Source of the DNA: Hymenoscyphus infarciens
Taxonomy: Eukaryota > Ascomycota > Leotiomycetes > Helotiales > Helotiaceae
Assembly: GCA_001414345.1 (NCBI GenBank)
Contig: LLCB01000005.1
Coordinates: 62,001-126,000 of the forward strand
Length of the DNA: 64,000 nucleotides
Reading direction: 5' to 3'
The notes beneath the pieces are model-generated. The model searched no databases, was not told the DNA's origin, and saw only the letters and a list, made by a program, of their open reading frames with translations. Position 1 is the first letter of the stretch; each line of letters opens with the position of its first letter. Positions 34,939 to 46,816 of this stretch are shown here, piece after piece. The translations under genes and the position numbers were made by a program.

Positions 34939-35382
34939 TCATACTGAACTCATTCCCTCACTCTCGACTCGATTTCCAGCTCCTCCGTCCACGTTCGCAC
35001 CGCCGTTTCTTTGCGCCTGGATCTCCTCTCGAGCACCTTTTTGCTCTGCCTTTTGCCTATCCAAATCACTGGTCAAACTGTTCTGCTCGCCCCATCCTGC
35101 ATTCTTTTTGTCGAATTGTGCATCCATGACTTCTCCTTCTCCGGGTGCTCGCATTTGCTCTCCATCGAGATCTTCCTGCTGTGGTCCGACTCGTGTATTT
35201 GGCAATGTCGCATTGCTATCGTCAGCGTTGTCTTTTGGATGGTCGCCATGGCCTGCTGCTGTAGCTGACCCGACAGACATTGCAGGTGTTGCTGTTGAGG
35301 AGGGTTTGCTATCTTTGGGGCCGTAGGTAGTTCCAGCTCCTGGGGCGCTATTGAGGGTAGATTGATCTTTGGAAGCCGACAT
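34939..35382 (-). CDS. small disordered protein of unknown function
   Basis: A single exon of 147 residues when started at MSASKDQSTLNSAPGAGTTYG (35382). An in-frame ATG at 35463 would add 27 residues with poor composition across a poly-A-like run, so I prefer the inner start. The product is hydrophilic, rich in Gly, Ala, Asp and Gln, and has no membrane segment. A charged stretch near the C-terminus, SLTSDLDRQKAEQKGAREEIQAQRNGG, could form a short helix. The pattern resembles short Pezizomycotina proteins of unknown role, but I cannot name a family. It converges with the TAF3-like gene across about 180 bp. Confidence 0.7.
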   Translation of the reverse strand: MSASKDQSTLNSAPGAGTTYGPKDSKPSSTATPAMSVGSATAAGHGDHPKDNADDSNATLPNTRVGPQQEDLDGEQMRAPGEGEVMDAQFDKKNAGWGEQNSLTSDLDRQKAEQKGAREEIQAQRNGGANVDGGAGNRVESEGMSSV

Positions 35383-35844
35383 GTTTTGAGAAGTTGAGTG
35401 TTTTTTTTGAAGTGATTGCGGGAAATTGTAATGGAGAGTGGATTTTCCAAAGTAGAAGTCCATGTAGACTGTTTGTTATTTGCTCTACTTCAAGCCAGTG
35501 ACGTATTGTGGAGGAGTCTATGGAGTAAACCGACTCTAACCAGACCCCTCACCCCTCTTTGACTGGATGTCAGCCTTGCAGCCAAGGCCAAGTATTGGTT
35601 TCACTTCAAACTTCAAGCTCGGTTGACAGCATAATAGTTTTCAATCTACGATTTAGAACAAATGACTTCAACTCCAAGCTCCAATTCCAGCCATAAGCTC
35701 ATCTGGGTCACTCGTCGATAGCTTCCCACTATCTCCACTACAAACCTCGCAGCACTCGTGGGGAAGCTCACCTCGGAACATTTTACCCCGCCATACTACC
35801 TACCCCTCCCGATCCTCAAGTGGGCACATTTTCTTTTGTGGAAA
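35383..35844. promoter_or_regulatory. divergent intergenic region upstream of palC
   Basis: This 462-bp region is the shared upstream of the small disordered protein and palC. A run of eight or nine T lies near 35401. No PacC-type GCCARG cluster was recognised. Confidence 0.4.
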
Positions 35845-37332
35845 ATGCCCTTCCCTTTTGTTCTTCCGACTACCTCGCCATTCTCCTTTTCTAAACACTT
35901 CAGCAGTGACTCTCATCCCTCGCTTCCCCTATCCGCCAGCACTTATCGAGGCGTCCTTCGAGATGTTCTAAAGAAGCATAAGCGTCTACCGCCAAACGAA
36001 CAAGCCTCAAACCTCGGAAATGTCATTCTGGCCCTAAACAACTACATCCCCTATCTTCTAGCCCTCGACGAAGGACTAGGAAGCCAACCAGTGGCAGGAG
36101 AAGAACTAGATGTCGTCCTAACATCAACACCAACCCTCCAATGGCGACCCACCATATCAGATAACCCCATCCCAGGACGGGATCGTGGAAAAATCAAGAT
36201 CAACTCTCTGGAATACGAGATATACTTCGTCCTCTCGATACTAGGATATACACAAACCTTACTAGCACGAACATCACTTCATCCTCTTTATTCGTCTGCA
36301 AATGCAAGTCCTAGTCCTGAACAGAGAACCTTGGCGATAACCACTGCGACGAAACATTTACTTTCTGCGGCTTCGGTGCATGATTGCATTTCTACGAGGA
36401 CGGACCAGTTATCCTCCGATCCACCATGTGTAGATATCACCAAGACCGCTTTTCGAGCCTTCTCATCCCTTGCTATGGCTGAAGCTACTCTTCTCGCTGT
36501 TCTGAAAGATGACCCTTATCCTGCGGCCGTTGCTCAGGATCGCAATAAGAATGATAAGGAATGGATGATTAAAGCTCCTGAGATTCCCAAAGTTCGAGCA
36601 CATCTTTTTGCTCGTCTCTGTTTGGCGGCTGCTGAACACGCTGCGAATGCGCACTCGTTACTTTCGACCGGGTCGGGGAAGGGAAAGGTGGATGCGGATT
36701 TACTTAAGTATGTGGAGGATCTACGGAAGACGGGACGGGGGAAGGCATGTCGCTTTTTTGGGATTGATGCTGAGCTGGGGGGGCAGACTGGGACGGGGAT
36801 TGCGTGGTTGCAGGCTGGCGCTTATGAGTTGGGGTTTTCGGGTGGGAGGAAGGAGGATGGGAGTAAGAAGGGCTTGAGTTTTGGACGGTTGAAGAAAGAT
36901 TGGTCGGAGAAGAAGGAGGATAAGAGGGTTGAGAGGGGGACGGCTTGGGGAGCTGATGCGGGGAGGTTGGAGGAGAGTAGGGTTTTGGAGATGTTGGAGA
37001 GAAAGTGGAATAAGATGAATGATACTGTAAGTGATTCCACCTCATCATGAAATCCTACTAATGAGATGTAGATCAACACTCAGGCTATACCTCCTATTGG
37101 ACCCCTGATGGCTTCGATGCCTTCCGGTAGGGAGATTCATAGTATAAAGGCTTTTGTGCCTCCTACTCTTGATACTTCTGTATTGGAAGCTATGAGAGCA
37201 CCCCCTGATCGAGTTGATGATTATGGTGGTGCTGCGAGTTCTGATGAGGAGAGGGAGGCTCAAACTCCTGTTGGAGCTTTCCCTGGTACGAAGACCGATT
37301 ATCGGAGTGAGAGTACGAATAACTACTTTTGA
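35845..37332 (+). CDS. palC: pH-response regulator PalC (BRO1 domain)
   Basis: Exons 35845-37026 and 37072-37332 give 480 residues; the 45-bp intron has GTAAGT, CTACTAAT and TGTAG signals. The start [19 protein letters not shown] is the family's N-terminus. A BRO1 domain covers about residues 10-350, including [73 protein letters not shown], and the later helical part [24 protein letters not shown]. The C-terminal region is Pro-rich and ends in NNYF. In Aspergillus and yeasts PalC/Ygr122w-type proteins link the plasma-membrane pH sensor complex to ESCRT-III (Vps32) and so to PalA/PalB and PacC cleavage. The domain and start are confident. Confidence 0.93.
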
Positions 37333-37761
37333 GTAATCACAATTGTACTGATATCCAGTGTTCTACTTCATCCCATGTTTCTTGTGAATGGGTGGGTTTT
37401 ATTGGGGTGATGAAGGATGTTCCACTAAGAGGAAGGAGAGAATAGGATGAGCTCTGTGAATGCTGTTTCACCTCAAGCTCAAACGACCCTCTCAGATTCA
37501 CTGCTATCTTTTATTAGAGGACCGATTCACTCCATCAGATATTCACTCCCCGCGGGGTGAATCCTCTCTTCCTCTTTTCTAAAACTATAAAAATGGCATC
37601 CCTCTCTTCTTCATCGCATCTTTCCTTCTTACACAAACACATATTTTCATCACAGACCAACACACTACACACTTTCCATATACATACACATATACGACCA
37701 ACCAAACACATCAAATCAAACCAAACAACACTCAAAACCACAAACACTCAAAATAACAACA
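37333..37761. other. intergenic between palC and small coiled-coil gene
   Basis: Short 3' and 5' flanks. The last 150 bp are CA-rich and pyrimidine-rich, as a fungal leader would be. No other feature seen. Confidence 0.45.
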
Positions 37762-38307
37762 ATGCCTTTCGTCATTGATCCCACAGGCAAAGCCTCCGGT
37801 GTAAGTTACATACCACTTCCTAGCTTCTCAACTTCCCTTTCGTCTAACCCCTTCACGAACCATAATTATCTCCATCGCACATCTTTAACATCTCACTAAC
37901 ACATATCCCACCAGAATCCCCAAACAGAAGCCGAAATCAATGCCGAGCTCGAAGCCCTCCAAGAAGAAGTCGCTCGTCAAGAAGCCGAACTCGCAGCTGC
38001 CGAAGCAGAGGAAGCTTATTTCGCGGAACAAGACAGGAAGAGACATGAGGCTGCGGCCTCTACTGCTGCTGATGCTCCTGAATATGGAAGTGGAAGTGGA
38101 AGTGCTGAACAGTCTATTGGCGGAAAGAGTGAGAAGAAGGGCAAGGGAAAGAAACAGGGAGAGGGAAATGGGGACAAGGGAAAAGGAGAGGGCGAGAAGA
38201 AGGGAGATGGATATTATCAGAGTGAGGAACGGGAGGCGGTTGAGGTTAAGGAGAGATTGAGGTTTCCTTATCCGGCTTATAGTACGGTTTCTTTTGTTAA
38301 GAAGTGA
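37762..38307 (+). CDS. small charged, probably coiled-coil protein
   Basis: Exon 1 (37762-37800, MPFVIDPTGKASG) and exon 2 (37915-38307) give 143 residues. The 114-bp intron has GTAAGT, CACTAAC and CCAG signals. Residues 15-55 (QTEAEINAELEALQEEVARQEAELAAAEAEEAYFAEQDRKR) have strong coiled-coil character. A Gly/Lys/Glu-rich run follows, and the C-terminus is EVKERLRFPYPAYSTVSFVKK. No membrane segment or enzyme motif is seen. The family is not recognised. The tiny first exon means a single-frame search would miss the true start. Confidence 0.75.
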
Positions 38308-39880
38308 GGGGGTTGAGGGGTTGAGGGCAGAGAAGTGTACGTTATGAAGGTTTGAGCATGCGTGCGAGGTTTCCTTTCTTTTCTTTTCTTTTATATATAG
38401 ATACCGGATGGGTGCATCGTGGTGGAAGATGGGTGTTGATATTAGAGGTGTGTGTAGGATAGGAGTATGCGAGGCTTCTTTTCTTTTCCTTATATAGATA
38501 GATTTGCCTAGCGGAGGTAGGGGAAGGGAAAGCTGATCTGGAGATGAAGAAAAAAATGGTAAAAGGGATAGGGAAATAACTGTACTAGCAGAACTGGAGC
38601 TCGTAAAAATCGAAGATGTTTTTTTTCCTGGACTTTTGAGTTTTATGAGTGAATTGTCGTCAAGTGTTTGAGTAAAGAGTTAAATGAAAGTTCTGTGAGA
38701 TGCTAAGGATTGGGAGAAGTGAATACTCATTTTCGTCACAAAGTCATTTAAGGTCCTATAATATGTCATCTAATTTTTTGGAACAGCTGAAATTACGGGT
38801 GGGAGCAGGAACTTAGGAGGAGGATGTAACGAAGGCGCAAGTCGATTGTCCTACTTTACGCGAAATAGCTTTGGAAAACCATATGTAGCTTGTAGAAATT
38901 GATGTACTGTCAACTACCCTTGGAAATGTTTCGGGAATAAATTTACCTTCTCATTCCTGGGTCTTATTTTAAGCTGCAAAGAGTTCTCGACAAAGTAAGC
39001 CATTGTCATTCAAAACAAGTCGTAATCGAACTAGCAAACCGGAACAGATCAAGTGAAGGAGGAGGGGTAGGTTTTGAATCGCGACAAGTGAAACTCTTGC
39101 CAATTGAAAAAAACCACGGTTGTGATATCTAAACACTTTTTGTATGAAGTTATATATGTAAGATTATAGAAGTTGTAGGTAGAAAGGAAGAAGGATAAGA
39201 TACGGTTGTAGTTTTAAAAATTCATAACAGGCAACTCATTTCCGCTAATCTTAATCTTACACTTTAACATTCTAGAGTTCTGATAGATATTAAACACTCT
39301 TCAAGTAATATTGTCAAACAAGCAACTGTATAGTGTGAGTTCCTAGCGGGAGAATTATTGTTCTAAATGAATTCGAATGATAAAAAAACCGGGGTACTCA
39401 TCAGCTTGTACAATAGATAACTGGGTATATATTAAAGTAGAGTGATTATCAAAGGGTAAGCCTTCAATGTTTTAGCTTCTACTTATCGACTGCTATAATC
39501 AGAGCGATGAGTAGCAAGTGGTAGGAAAGGAGCGAACACTTAAAACCTAGATAGAAAGGCTCGTAGGTATAGTTGAGGTAGTATGTTTCGACAATTTAAG
39601 GTTTCTAATCGTGAGAGAGACTGAATACTATCTAAAAAGTAACTGATAGACTTTCTAAGAGCTTGTTAATATCTAGATGTGGATCCAGAACGACCGCGAT
39701 GCTACACTTGCCTGTCCCAGAGACAATTTTTACCAACCCAGGTCGCTCGCTATATATACTCGTGATAACCAGAGCTTTAGTGAGGAGGAGAAAAAGACCA
39801 ATGCATTCGAGTACTGATACCACATAACTTTAATGAAAATCTTACTTGTTTACTATAATAACACGTATATAACGAGGAGT

Positions 39881-39928
39881 GGGTAGGTTTGGGTAAGTTT
39901 GGGTAAGTTTGGGTAAGTCTGGGTAAAC
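39881..39928. repeat. tandem repeat, GGGTAAGTTT unit, about 4.7 copies
   Basis: Five consecutive units, GGGTAGGTTT, GGGTAAGTTT, GGGTAAGTTT, GGGTAAGTCT and GGGTAAAC, run without spacers. It is not the telomere repeat TTAGGG. Confidence 0.85.
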
Positions 39929-41728
39929 ATATATCACAAGTGATGTCATAAAAAATAGAGTCCCTTTTTACATCAACGCAGTTTAGTTCACATGAAACTC
40001 TCACACAATCCAACGTGGAAAGGCCACTTACGCTGTACGAGTAGAGCTAGGATCAAACAAAAGTGAATTTGATATCTAAGGCGCAGTTATATGACTAAGT
40101 TAATTTTCTCAAGTTATTTCAGGTAAATTCTAATGATAATGACAATACGTAACATATTACCGTGACAGTTGTTTATTTATATATGCATGTTCAATAGTTG
40201 AGAAAGTAACAGCAGAACAATTTACTTAGAGCAGTAAGAACCTCCCAAGGCCTAGGTTAGACCTTCCACATTCTTAAGCGATGATTCTGATACTCGGGAA
40301 CTCAACACCTCAAACACGTTCACAGCTCCTTTTTCTCGATCTCGCTCAAAATAAACCATTGAATGTGTAGAACAAACAATGCAGAGTAAACATTAAAACA
40401 TCGAATGATTGAGAAACAAACATTTCGACGACAAGAAGAGTATTGGGAAACAATTCATGCCTTTCACGGACCAACACGGGGCGCTATATGGCAATTGAAA
40501 GGGCATATCAGATGCAAATCAAAGTGTGCAAGAGAGTTTAGATGATCAACCGGGAGCGGCGAGCTTCGGCCAGAATACTGAATGATTTCTGGTACTGGTA
40601 CTGGTTATTGCGATATGATTGGGATTTTCACTAGTGTAGACTTTTTAAAATGGTCGTATGGTTTATGGCATAATACGGCAGTTCAATATTATGTGCCAAA
40701 AATTCAGACGCTTACGACTTCCCCTTGTAAATGACGAGTTTGAATAGTGGCATTCTCACATCGCAGATGACTTTCAAATCCTCGCCTAATTAGGGCCTTC
40801 GCGTTCCTTGGAAAGTTGAAAGTAACGTCGGGCACACACGCAGAAGGGATTTTCAGCAAGCTGATAATAACTTACTTTGACTATGAGTAACAGGGGCTGA
40901 AAGTAAACTTTCGCAATTCCAAAAACCCCGACCTCAAGTCCGATCGCTTTGACATACGTGATCCTGCGAACTCAGATTTGATCATGAGTCTATCCCAAGC
41001 CCTTTTAACAGATTCAGATAAAGTAATGTGCTTCCTTGAAGACATTCGAGTCAAGAACATAAAACGTCATATCAGTGTAGAGAATAGAGAGGAAAAGAGG
41101 ACCGGAGTGAAGAGAGAGAACTAGGAATTCTATCGGAACCGGAGAATTACCATCCAAACCCTGCGAACAACCAAGCAACAGAGTCTTGCCGATCTCCTTA
41201 CTCTCACTCATCCCATCCACTAGTTCGATCCAAAATAAATGGCCCTGTCCAACATGAAACCCCTCCAACTCCCGCCAAGCAAACGTTTATGCCAAAGAGA
41301 AAACAGCGATCTCCCCAATCGGGAGCACGAGATCCTCTTGCGAACAGCGTTTGGGCTGAACCTCTAGACTCAAGAAATCCTGTCGTCATTCTGCTATGAC
41401 ACCAAAAATCCAAAAAGAATCCAAAGACTCGCTTACGCTGTCTCGTTTCAAGCCTGTCACCAATCGCTACATCATCCTCATGCACAAAGTATGAGACGAT
41501 ATGGACCGCTCCCCAAAGGCACAAGCCATTGAGATCAACCATGAGACCCAAGAAACCCACACCTTCGCCAACCTTGCTGCTTAACGAACATGTTATCGTT
41601 CCTTTCAGTTCCCTTAATTATCCCCAGTTGTGCCTGGTCAACCCACTTGTCTCCATTCCTTATAAATCCCATCTTCTTCGCATACTGGGTCGCCTTGCTT
41701 ATTTGCATTTCGCGTTCAATCTGGCAAA

Positions 41729-41768
41729 CATCGAACATCGAATATCGAACATCGAACATCGAACATCA
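41729..41768. repeat. tandem CATCGAA repeat in the aquaporin leader
   Basis: Five perfect or one-off units of CATCGAA plus a partial sixth, ending 37 bp before the aquaporin start codon, so probably within the 5' leader. Confidence 0.85.
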
Positions 41769-41804
41769 CATACCCTTCCAAACCCAGGCACCGCCAGCCT
41801 TAAA

Positions 41805-43057
41805 ATGGCCCTCACGGATTATGTTCGAAACCTATTGGTGTCGACAATTGGGGAATTCGTGGGGACATTCCTCTTCATGTTCTTCCCTTTTGCTGCTGCC
41901 CAGACAGTAAACATTCCATCGGCGACAGGCGCATTAGCTACTGGACCGGATCCCACTCGACTTCTCTACATAGCTTTTGCCTTTGGATTCAGTCTCACAG
42001 TGAACGTTTGGCTCTTCTTCCGAGTGAGCGGAGCTGCTTTCAATCCAGCTGTAACATTAGCATTAGTTGTTCTTGGTGCTGCACCAATCGTCACGTATGG
42101 CTTTTCCGGATCTTATGACTTTGTAAGGTGGATGCTAATGAGAATGCAGAGCATTATGTGCGGTAGTTGCCCAACTATTAGCATCGATGGCGGCTGCGAT
42201 TATCGTTAAACTGATAATACCGAGCCCAGGAAACGTCGTTCACTTTACAGTGGGCCTAGGTGATGGAGCATCCGACGTCCAAGGCTTCTTCATTGAGATG
42301 TTTGCGACTTTCGAACTCGTCTTTACCATCCTCATGATAGGAGTCGAGGTATGCAACTTTCTTCCATTTATGGCTGTCGTCCTCTCTAACGATATCTAGA
42401 AAACTAAATCAACGTTCATCGCGCCTTTGGTCATTGGATTGTCGTTGTTTCTCGGCCATATGACTGCAATTTTCTGGACCGGCGCAAGTATCAACCCAGC
42501 AAGGGCATTTGGCCCAGCTGTTGCCGCTACATCATTCCCCTCATATGAGTGGATCTATTGTATGCGCACCTCATGCAACCTTATCAGAAAAACTGCTAAC
42601 ACATCGGCTAGGGTTTGGTCCATTCGCGGGTGCCCTTTTGGCAGCCGGCTTTTACAAGATTCTCAAGATTCTCGAGTACCAGAAGGTCAATGGATACCAG
42701 GACAAATCGGCCGAGGAAGAAGACCTATCGCCCCTACTAGCAAAACAGACAGATGAGATTGAAAAGCAGCTCCGTGCGTGGGGACCACGAGGAAGGAGAA
42801 GCAGTGATCCGGAGTCACTAGAGTATTCTCCAAGGAGCCTACATTTATCAGGAGGAAGGTCCGCATCCGGAAGAAACCGAGAGCAGCCACATGCCTTGAG
42901 GCTGTATAGACTCTCTGGATTGGAACCATATTTGCCCAAGGAAGACCCACAACAAGGGAGGCCTGTCATCAGAGAATTCGAATATACACCAACCCAGAGT
43001 CGATATGGGCCTTCTCACTCCCCAGGGGAACGACCCCACAACTCAGGAGAATGGTGA
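41805..43057 (+). CDS. aquaporin (MIP family channel)
   Basis: Exons 41805-42094, 42150-42348, 42400-42559 and 42612-43057 give 364 residues; the three introns are 51-55 bp, with clear CTAAC-type branch points in the second and third. Six membrane helices are visible. The two pore half-helices carry NPA at about residues 80-82 (AAFNPAVTLAL) and 195-197 (ASINPARAFGPAVAA); the Arg after the second NPA, part of the selectivity filter, is present. Both motifs are intact, as in classical water channels, not in fungal aquaglyceroporins of the Fps1 type. The first intron boundary was chosen because it alone gives the third-helix text VTALCAVVAQLLASMAAA. The cytosolic C-terminus of about 130 residues is long, charged and serine-rich, a likely site of regulation. 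Substrate (water, possibly H2O2) is inferred. Confidence 0.93.
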
Positions 43058-44621
43058 GACCATTGTATTTTTTTTTTTTTGATTTGAGGGAGCGAACATC
43101 CAAGGAGATTTTCTTCAAAACGACGATATGAGTCGCTGGGCCAGCCACAGACAGGGAAGAGAGAGGCAAAAGTGTAAAACCACGAAACAGCTCAGCCTGA
43201 GGCAAGGACGAGAGAAGCAGAAGTCTAGGTCCTCGAGTGTGGAGAGAAGAACCAGCGCCACGAATATGGAACATCACAGGTTACTCGAAGCCTGGAGAAT
43301 GAGATTCCTCAAAAGGTTGAAACCAACAGGCAGCAAGACTCGACTGCGGGGAAGTGAAGAGGAAGAAGAACAACTGAAGGAATAGGTTGCAAATAGAATA
43401 ATGTTTTGTACGGGGAATAGAAAATTGTACTCCAATCTGAGAAATCTGATGGATGTGACTTGGCTCAGTATGTGAACTTGGAAGGTGGGAAAATGCTTCA
43501 CAGAGGTCATCGAGCGTTATCCATGGGACTGTCTCCGAGTTCCCCTTAGGACCTTCGGCCACGCTTCCAGAACGTTGAATTTTGATACTCGTTGGTCTAT
43601 TTCGGACAACGGGAACGATTCAGTCCAAGCTCGCACCACAATTGATCCACGATTCAACCCCAGCAGAGATGTACTATAGATCGATCTGCGTGGGTTTCAT
43701 TGGGTCTTCTCCACCATCCCCAGACGAAGGTTCCCCGCTCCTTTGGGAAATGAAGTTATGCTGGGAAATCCCCGTTGATGGATGTGCCCTTATTGGTGGT
43801 GCCTCTTCCTCCTTCCATATTCTCCTTATTGGCATCCCTCACCATGACTCCATTGGTGGTTATCGAGTGATTGTACGTTTCGTTTTCGTTATCTTTGAGG
43901 AGGGGGCTGGGGGTTCGGAGCGAGAAGGGTGGTTGCGGCGTGGATGAGGGACGCGTGGGACGGTCGCGTTGGTGGCGATCTCGAATTGTGCATGGCACGG
44001 CACATGAATGAGGATGTGGGTGTTGATACTTAAGTTGGAAATCTGGAGGGGAGTCCCATGTTGATTTCCAAATGTAGAAGAGAGAGGGGGAGAGGGGAGA
44101 GGAGAGAGGCGAGAGGGGAGAGGAGAGAGGAGAGAGGCGAGAGGCGGAGACTCGAGATTGAAATCGACGATAACGATAGTTTTGGTCTAACCCGATTGGG
44201 GAAAGTCACGTTTTGAGCTACTACCGGTAGATTGATTACTAATTGTACTTCGTTCTCTCCTTTCCACACACACACACAACACTAGAGCAAAATCGGCACT
44301 ATATTGTTTTCTCGTCGTTGGTGCTGCAATCCTGGATATAATCTGTCCACGTTCGAGAAACATGTTCCACAGGACGTGGATCGCCCTTTATAAGTAAGGA
44401 GTAGAGCCAGTCTCCCGCTTCATCTCACATCCACCCGTCTCGTCCAATTCGCACAGACATCCTCCCAACTCCCAACTCCCAACTCCCGTCTATCCCCTCG
44501 CCTCCTGAATCATAAACTTTCGTCCATTTTCCCAAACTCCCGCTCTTGTCAACCATCGGCACAGATCTCTAGTTGAGAGTAGCGGAGATAGACGCGACGA
44601 AGCGTATCACAAAGGCGCCAA

Positions 44622-44670
44622 GAATTCGTGAGAGGAATCCGTGAGAGGAATCCGTGAGAGGAATCCGTGA
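44622..44670. repeat. 13-bp tandem repeat GAATCCGTGAGAG, about 3.8 copies
   Basis: Units at 44622, 44635, 44648 and 44661; the first has one substitution (GAATTCGTGAGAG). Confidence 0.85.
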
Positions 44671-44879
44671 AATCGACTCACCCATTTTGTCACCGACCGC
44701 TTCGGTATTTGCAAAGCTGCAGCCAAACTTTGGTCCTATGCATCACCTTCAGCATATCGAAGGAGTATTGATAGGCAATTTTGAGGCAGCTATAAGGCAT
44801 CCGTAAAAGGATAAATTCCACGATTTTGTAGGCTAAAAAGTTGGTTGGAAGATCCTCTCGCGAATCGCATCCTTCACAT

Positions 44880-44934
44880 CAGCCCCTATGGCAAGTCCGA
44901 GTAGTACGTACCAGCGGACTTGCCATGGGGACTG
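44880..44934. repeat. 20-bp inverted repeat, 15-bp spacer, upstream of the Ayg1/Ygh1-like gene
   Basis: The left arm CAGCCCCTATGGCAAGTCCG (44880-44899) pairs with the right arm 44915-44934 at 18 of 20 positions. The inner 12 bp, ATGGCAAGTCCG, pair perfectly. It lies 167 bp before the start codon at 45101. Confidence 0.85.
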
Positions 44935-45100
44935 TCCGCACTTAGTCCGTATTCCTATAAACGTCGTCAAAAAATCCAGAAGGCGTTTTTATTTTCATCG
45001 TGTATAGTTATTTGCTCTGTTTCTTTGAAAGTATTTTTATTTGCTGCAAAAAAACTCCGTTTAGAAATATCATTACTAAAACCTGGGGAAGATCGCAAGC

Positions 45101-46816
45101 ATGGGAAGCGTCGAGAACCCATTGGCTTATAGGACCAATCCCTCAGCTAAGAAAGGATGGATATTAGGTGATAAATTTGATGCGCGGATGCCACATCACA
45201 ACGGAATCAAGGCATTGTAATACACCTATTTCATTTTTCTCGAATTTTCCTTCTGATTGATGGGAGGGCCCCTCCCTGTCTTCTTGGAATTTTCCTCTGG
45301 AAAAGACTGCACACTAATTAAATCACAGATGGGAAACAAAATGGAACTTTCCCGTGGGTTCCCCTCTATACAAAGATATTAGACGAAAGTTCTGACCCTG
45401 AATGAGATGAGCAGTGCACCAAAAGCGTTTATCCATTTCACGACGGAAAATTCGAAGATTTCGAACCTGTGTTTGAGAACCTCATTGAAGTTCGTTAGAC
45501 CTCATCCGCTGCACTTTCTGGATAAATATTTCAACTAACAATTGACCTAGAACAACATCAATGATGGATACGGAGATGCATATACTCAAGCATTCTTCCC
45601 AGTGGCCGAGAAGTTAACCAAGCAGGGCGACGAATTAGCAGCTTACAAGAACTTCGCCGCCTCCTCTGAACTTTACTTGAGAGCTGCTTGTTTGTATCGT
45701 ATTTCGAGGTTTCCTTACATCACTGCTTTCCCAAAAGTCAATTCGGGAGCGAAATGGAAGGCGTGGGAAGCACAGAAGAAAGTGTACATGAAAGCAGCAA
45801 GTCGTTGGGATGAGCCAGTGGAAGAGATTGATGTGTAAGTTCTCCTCATTACTCTTCTGAATTCATTCTTGTAACGAACTGATTGTTTTTAGACCATTCG
45901 TCGATAAACAAGGTGCTGATCGGGATGTTATTCCCGTCTACATGCGTCTTTCCAAACTTGCGAAACCAGATATCAAGAAAACCCCCGTGGTAATCCTCTT
46001 CACGGGTCTCGATGGCTACCGACCAGATAACACCCAAAGGAGCGACGAATTCCTAAAACGTGGATGGTCAACCGTAATGGTCGAAGTCCCCGGTACAGCA
46101 GATTGCCCAGCCGATCCAAGCGACCCCGAAAGCACCGATAGACTCTGGACCAGTCTCCTCACCTGGATGGGAAACCAGGAGCATTTCGATATGGAAAAAC
46201 TTATGGTTTGGGGATTGAGTACTGGTGGTTATTATGCTGCGAGGATTGCTTATACCCACAAGGAACAATTGAGGGGTGTTGTTGCGCAGGGGGCTGGGAC
46301 TCATTATTTTTTTACGAGAGAGTGGCTTGAGAAGGCTGATGGACATGAGTATCCTTTCGCGTACGTTTCCTCTTGCTTGCTGTTTTGGGGTGAAAGCTGA
46401 TGAGTGTAGCCTTGGCCCTGCAATCTCACTTAAGCATGGCTATGAGAGTTTTGAAACTTATATGGATGAAGCAGTTGGGAAATTCTCTTTGCTTGAGACG
46501 GGGATCTTGAAGAAACCTTCGACGAGGTTGTTGTTTGTTAATGTAAGTTGTGCGAATAAAATTCTTGTGTGATCTGGCTAATTATATGGAAGGGGATGAA
46601 CGATGGTTTGATGCCCATTGAGGACTCCATGTTGCCGTTTGAGTATGGAACTCCAAAAGAAGCCAGGTAATTTTCCGACCAGCCACTTTTAGGTTTTCCT
46701 TGAGATGAATGATCCTAATTATTTCCAACACTAGATTCTTCAAGGATGCCCTGCATATGGGATACCCTGCAGCGAATGGAGCTGTATATCCGTGGATGGA
46801 GAGTGTTATGGAATGA
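45101..46816 (+). CDS. Ayg1/Ygh1-like alpha/beta hydrolase (heptaketide-shortening type)
   Basis: Eight exons (45101-45216, 45329-45353, 45415-45489, 45551-45834, 45893-46360, 46410-46542, 46593-46666, 46735-46816) give 418 residues with no frame break. The protein matches the family that in Aspergillus fumigatus (Ayg1) shortens the heptaketide naphthopyrone YWA1 to 1,3,6,8-tetrahydroxynaphthalene for DHN-melanin, called Ygh1 in Botrytis. Family text includes [33 protein letters not shown] and [10 protein letters not shown]. The nucleophile is Ser276 in GLSTGG, the acid Asp371 in GMNDGLMP, and the base His399 in [10 protein letters not shown]. Their spacing (95 and 28 residues) fits the triad I recall for Ayg1. 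No polyketide synthase or reductase lies nearby, so it stands apart from a melanin cluster. Splice sites with GTGGGT (exon 2) and GTTCGT (exon 3) donors are non-consensus but required. Confidence 0.92.

Larger units (their letters stand above)
38308..41804. other. 3.5 kb gene-free stretch upstream of the aquaporin
   Basis: No gene is supported. It is moderately AT-rich between about 39100 and 40450. A 10-bp tandem repeat lies at 39881-39928. Minus-strand frames at 41014-41268 and 41204-41560 overlap each other and have no family match I can see. The last part is the aquaporin promoter, with a 7-bp tandem repeat at 41729-41768. Confidence 0.5.
43058..45100. other. 2 kb gene-free stretch with purine-rich and tandem repeats
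   Basis: Contains the aquaporin 3' flank (poly-T at 43069-43080). It also holds a GA-rich tract at 44077-44150 with repeated GGAGAGAGGCGAGAGG, a CCCAACT repeat at 44463-44486, a 13-bp tandem repeat at 44622-44670 and a long inverted repeat at 44880-44934. No gene is seen. Confidence 0.5.

Noticed and set aside
41014..41560. Two overlapping minus-strand frames upstream of the aquaporin
   Set aside because: They lie in different frames with no splice signals joining them clearly and no family match.
44077..44150. GA-rich tract as a regulatory element
   Set aside because: It behaves like a simple purine microsatellite; no further structure supports a function.
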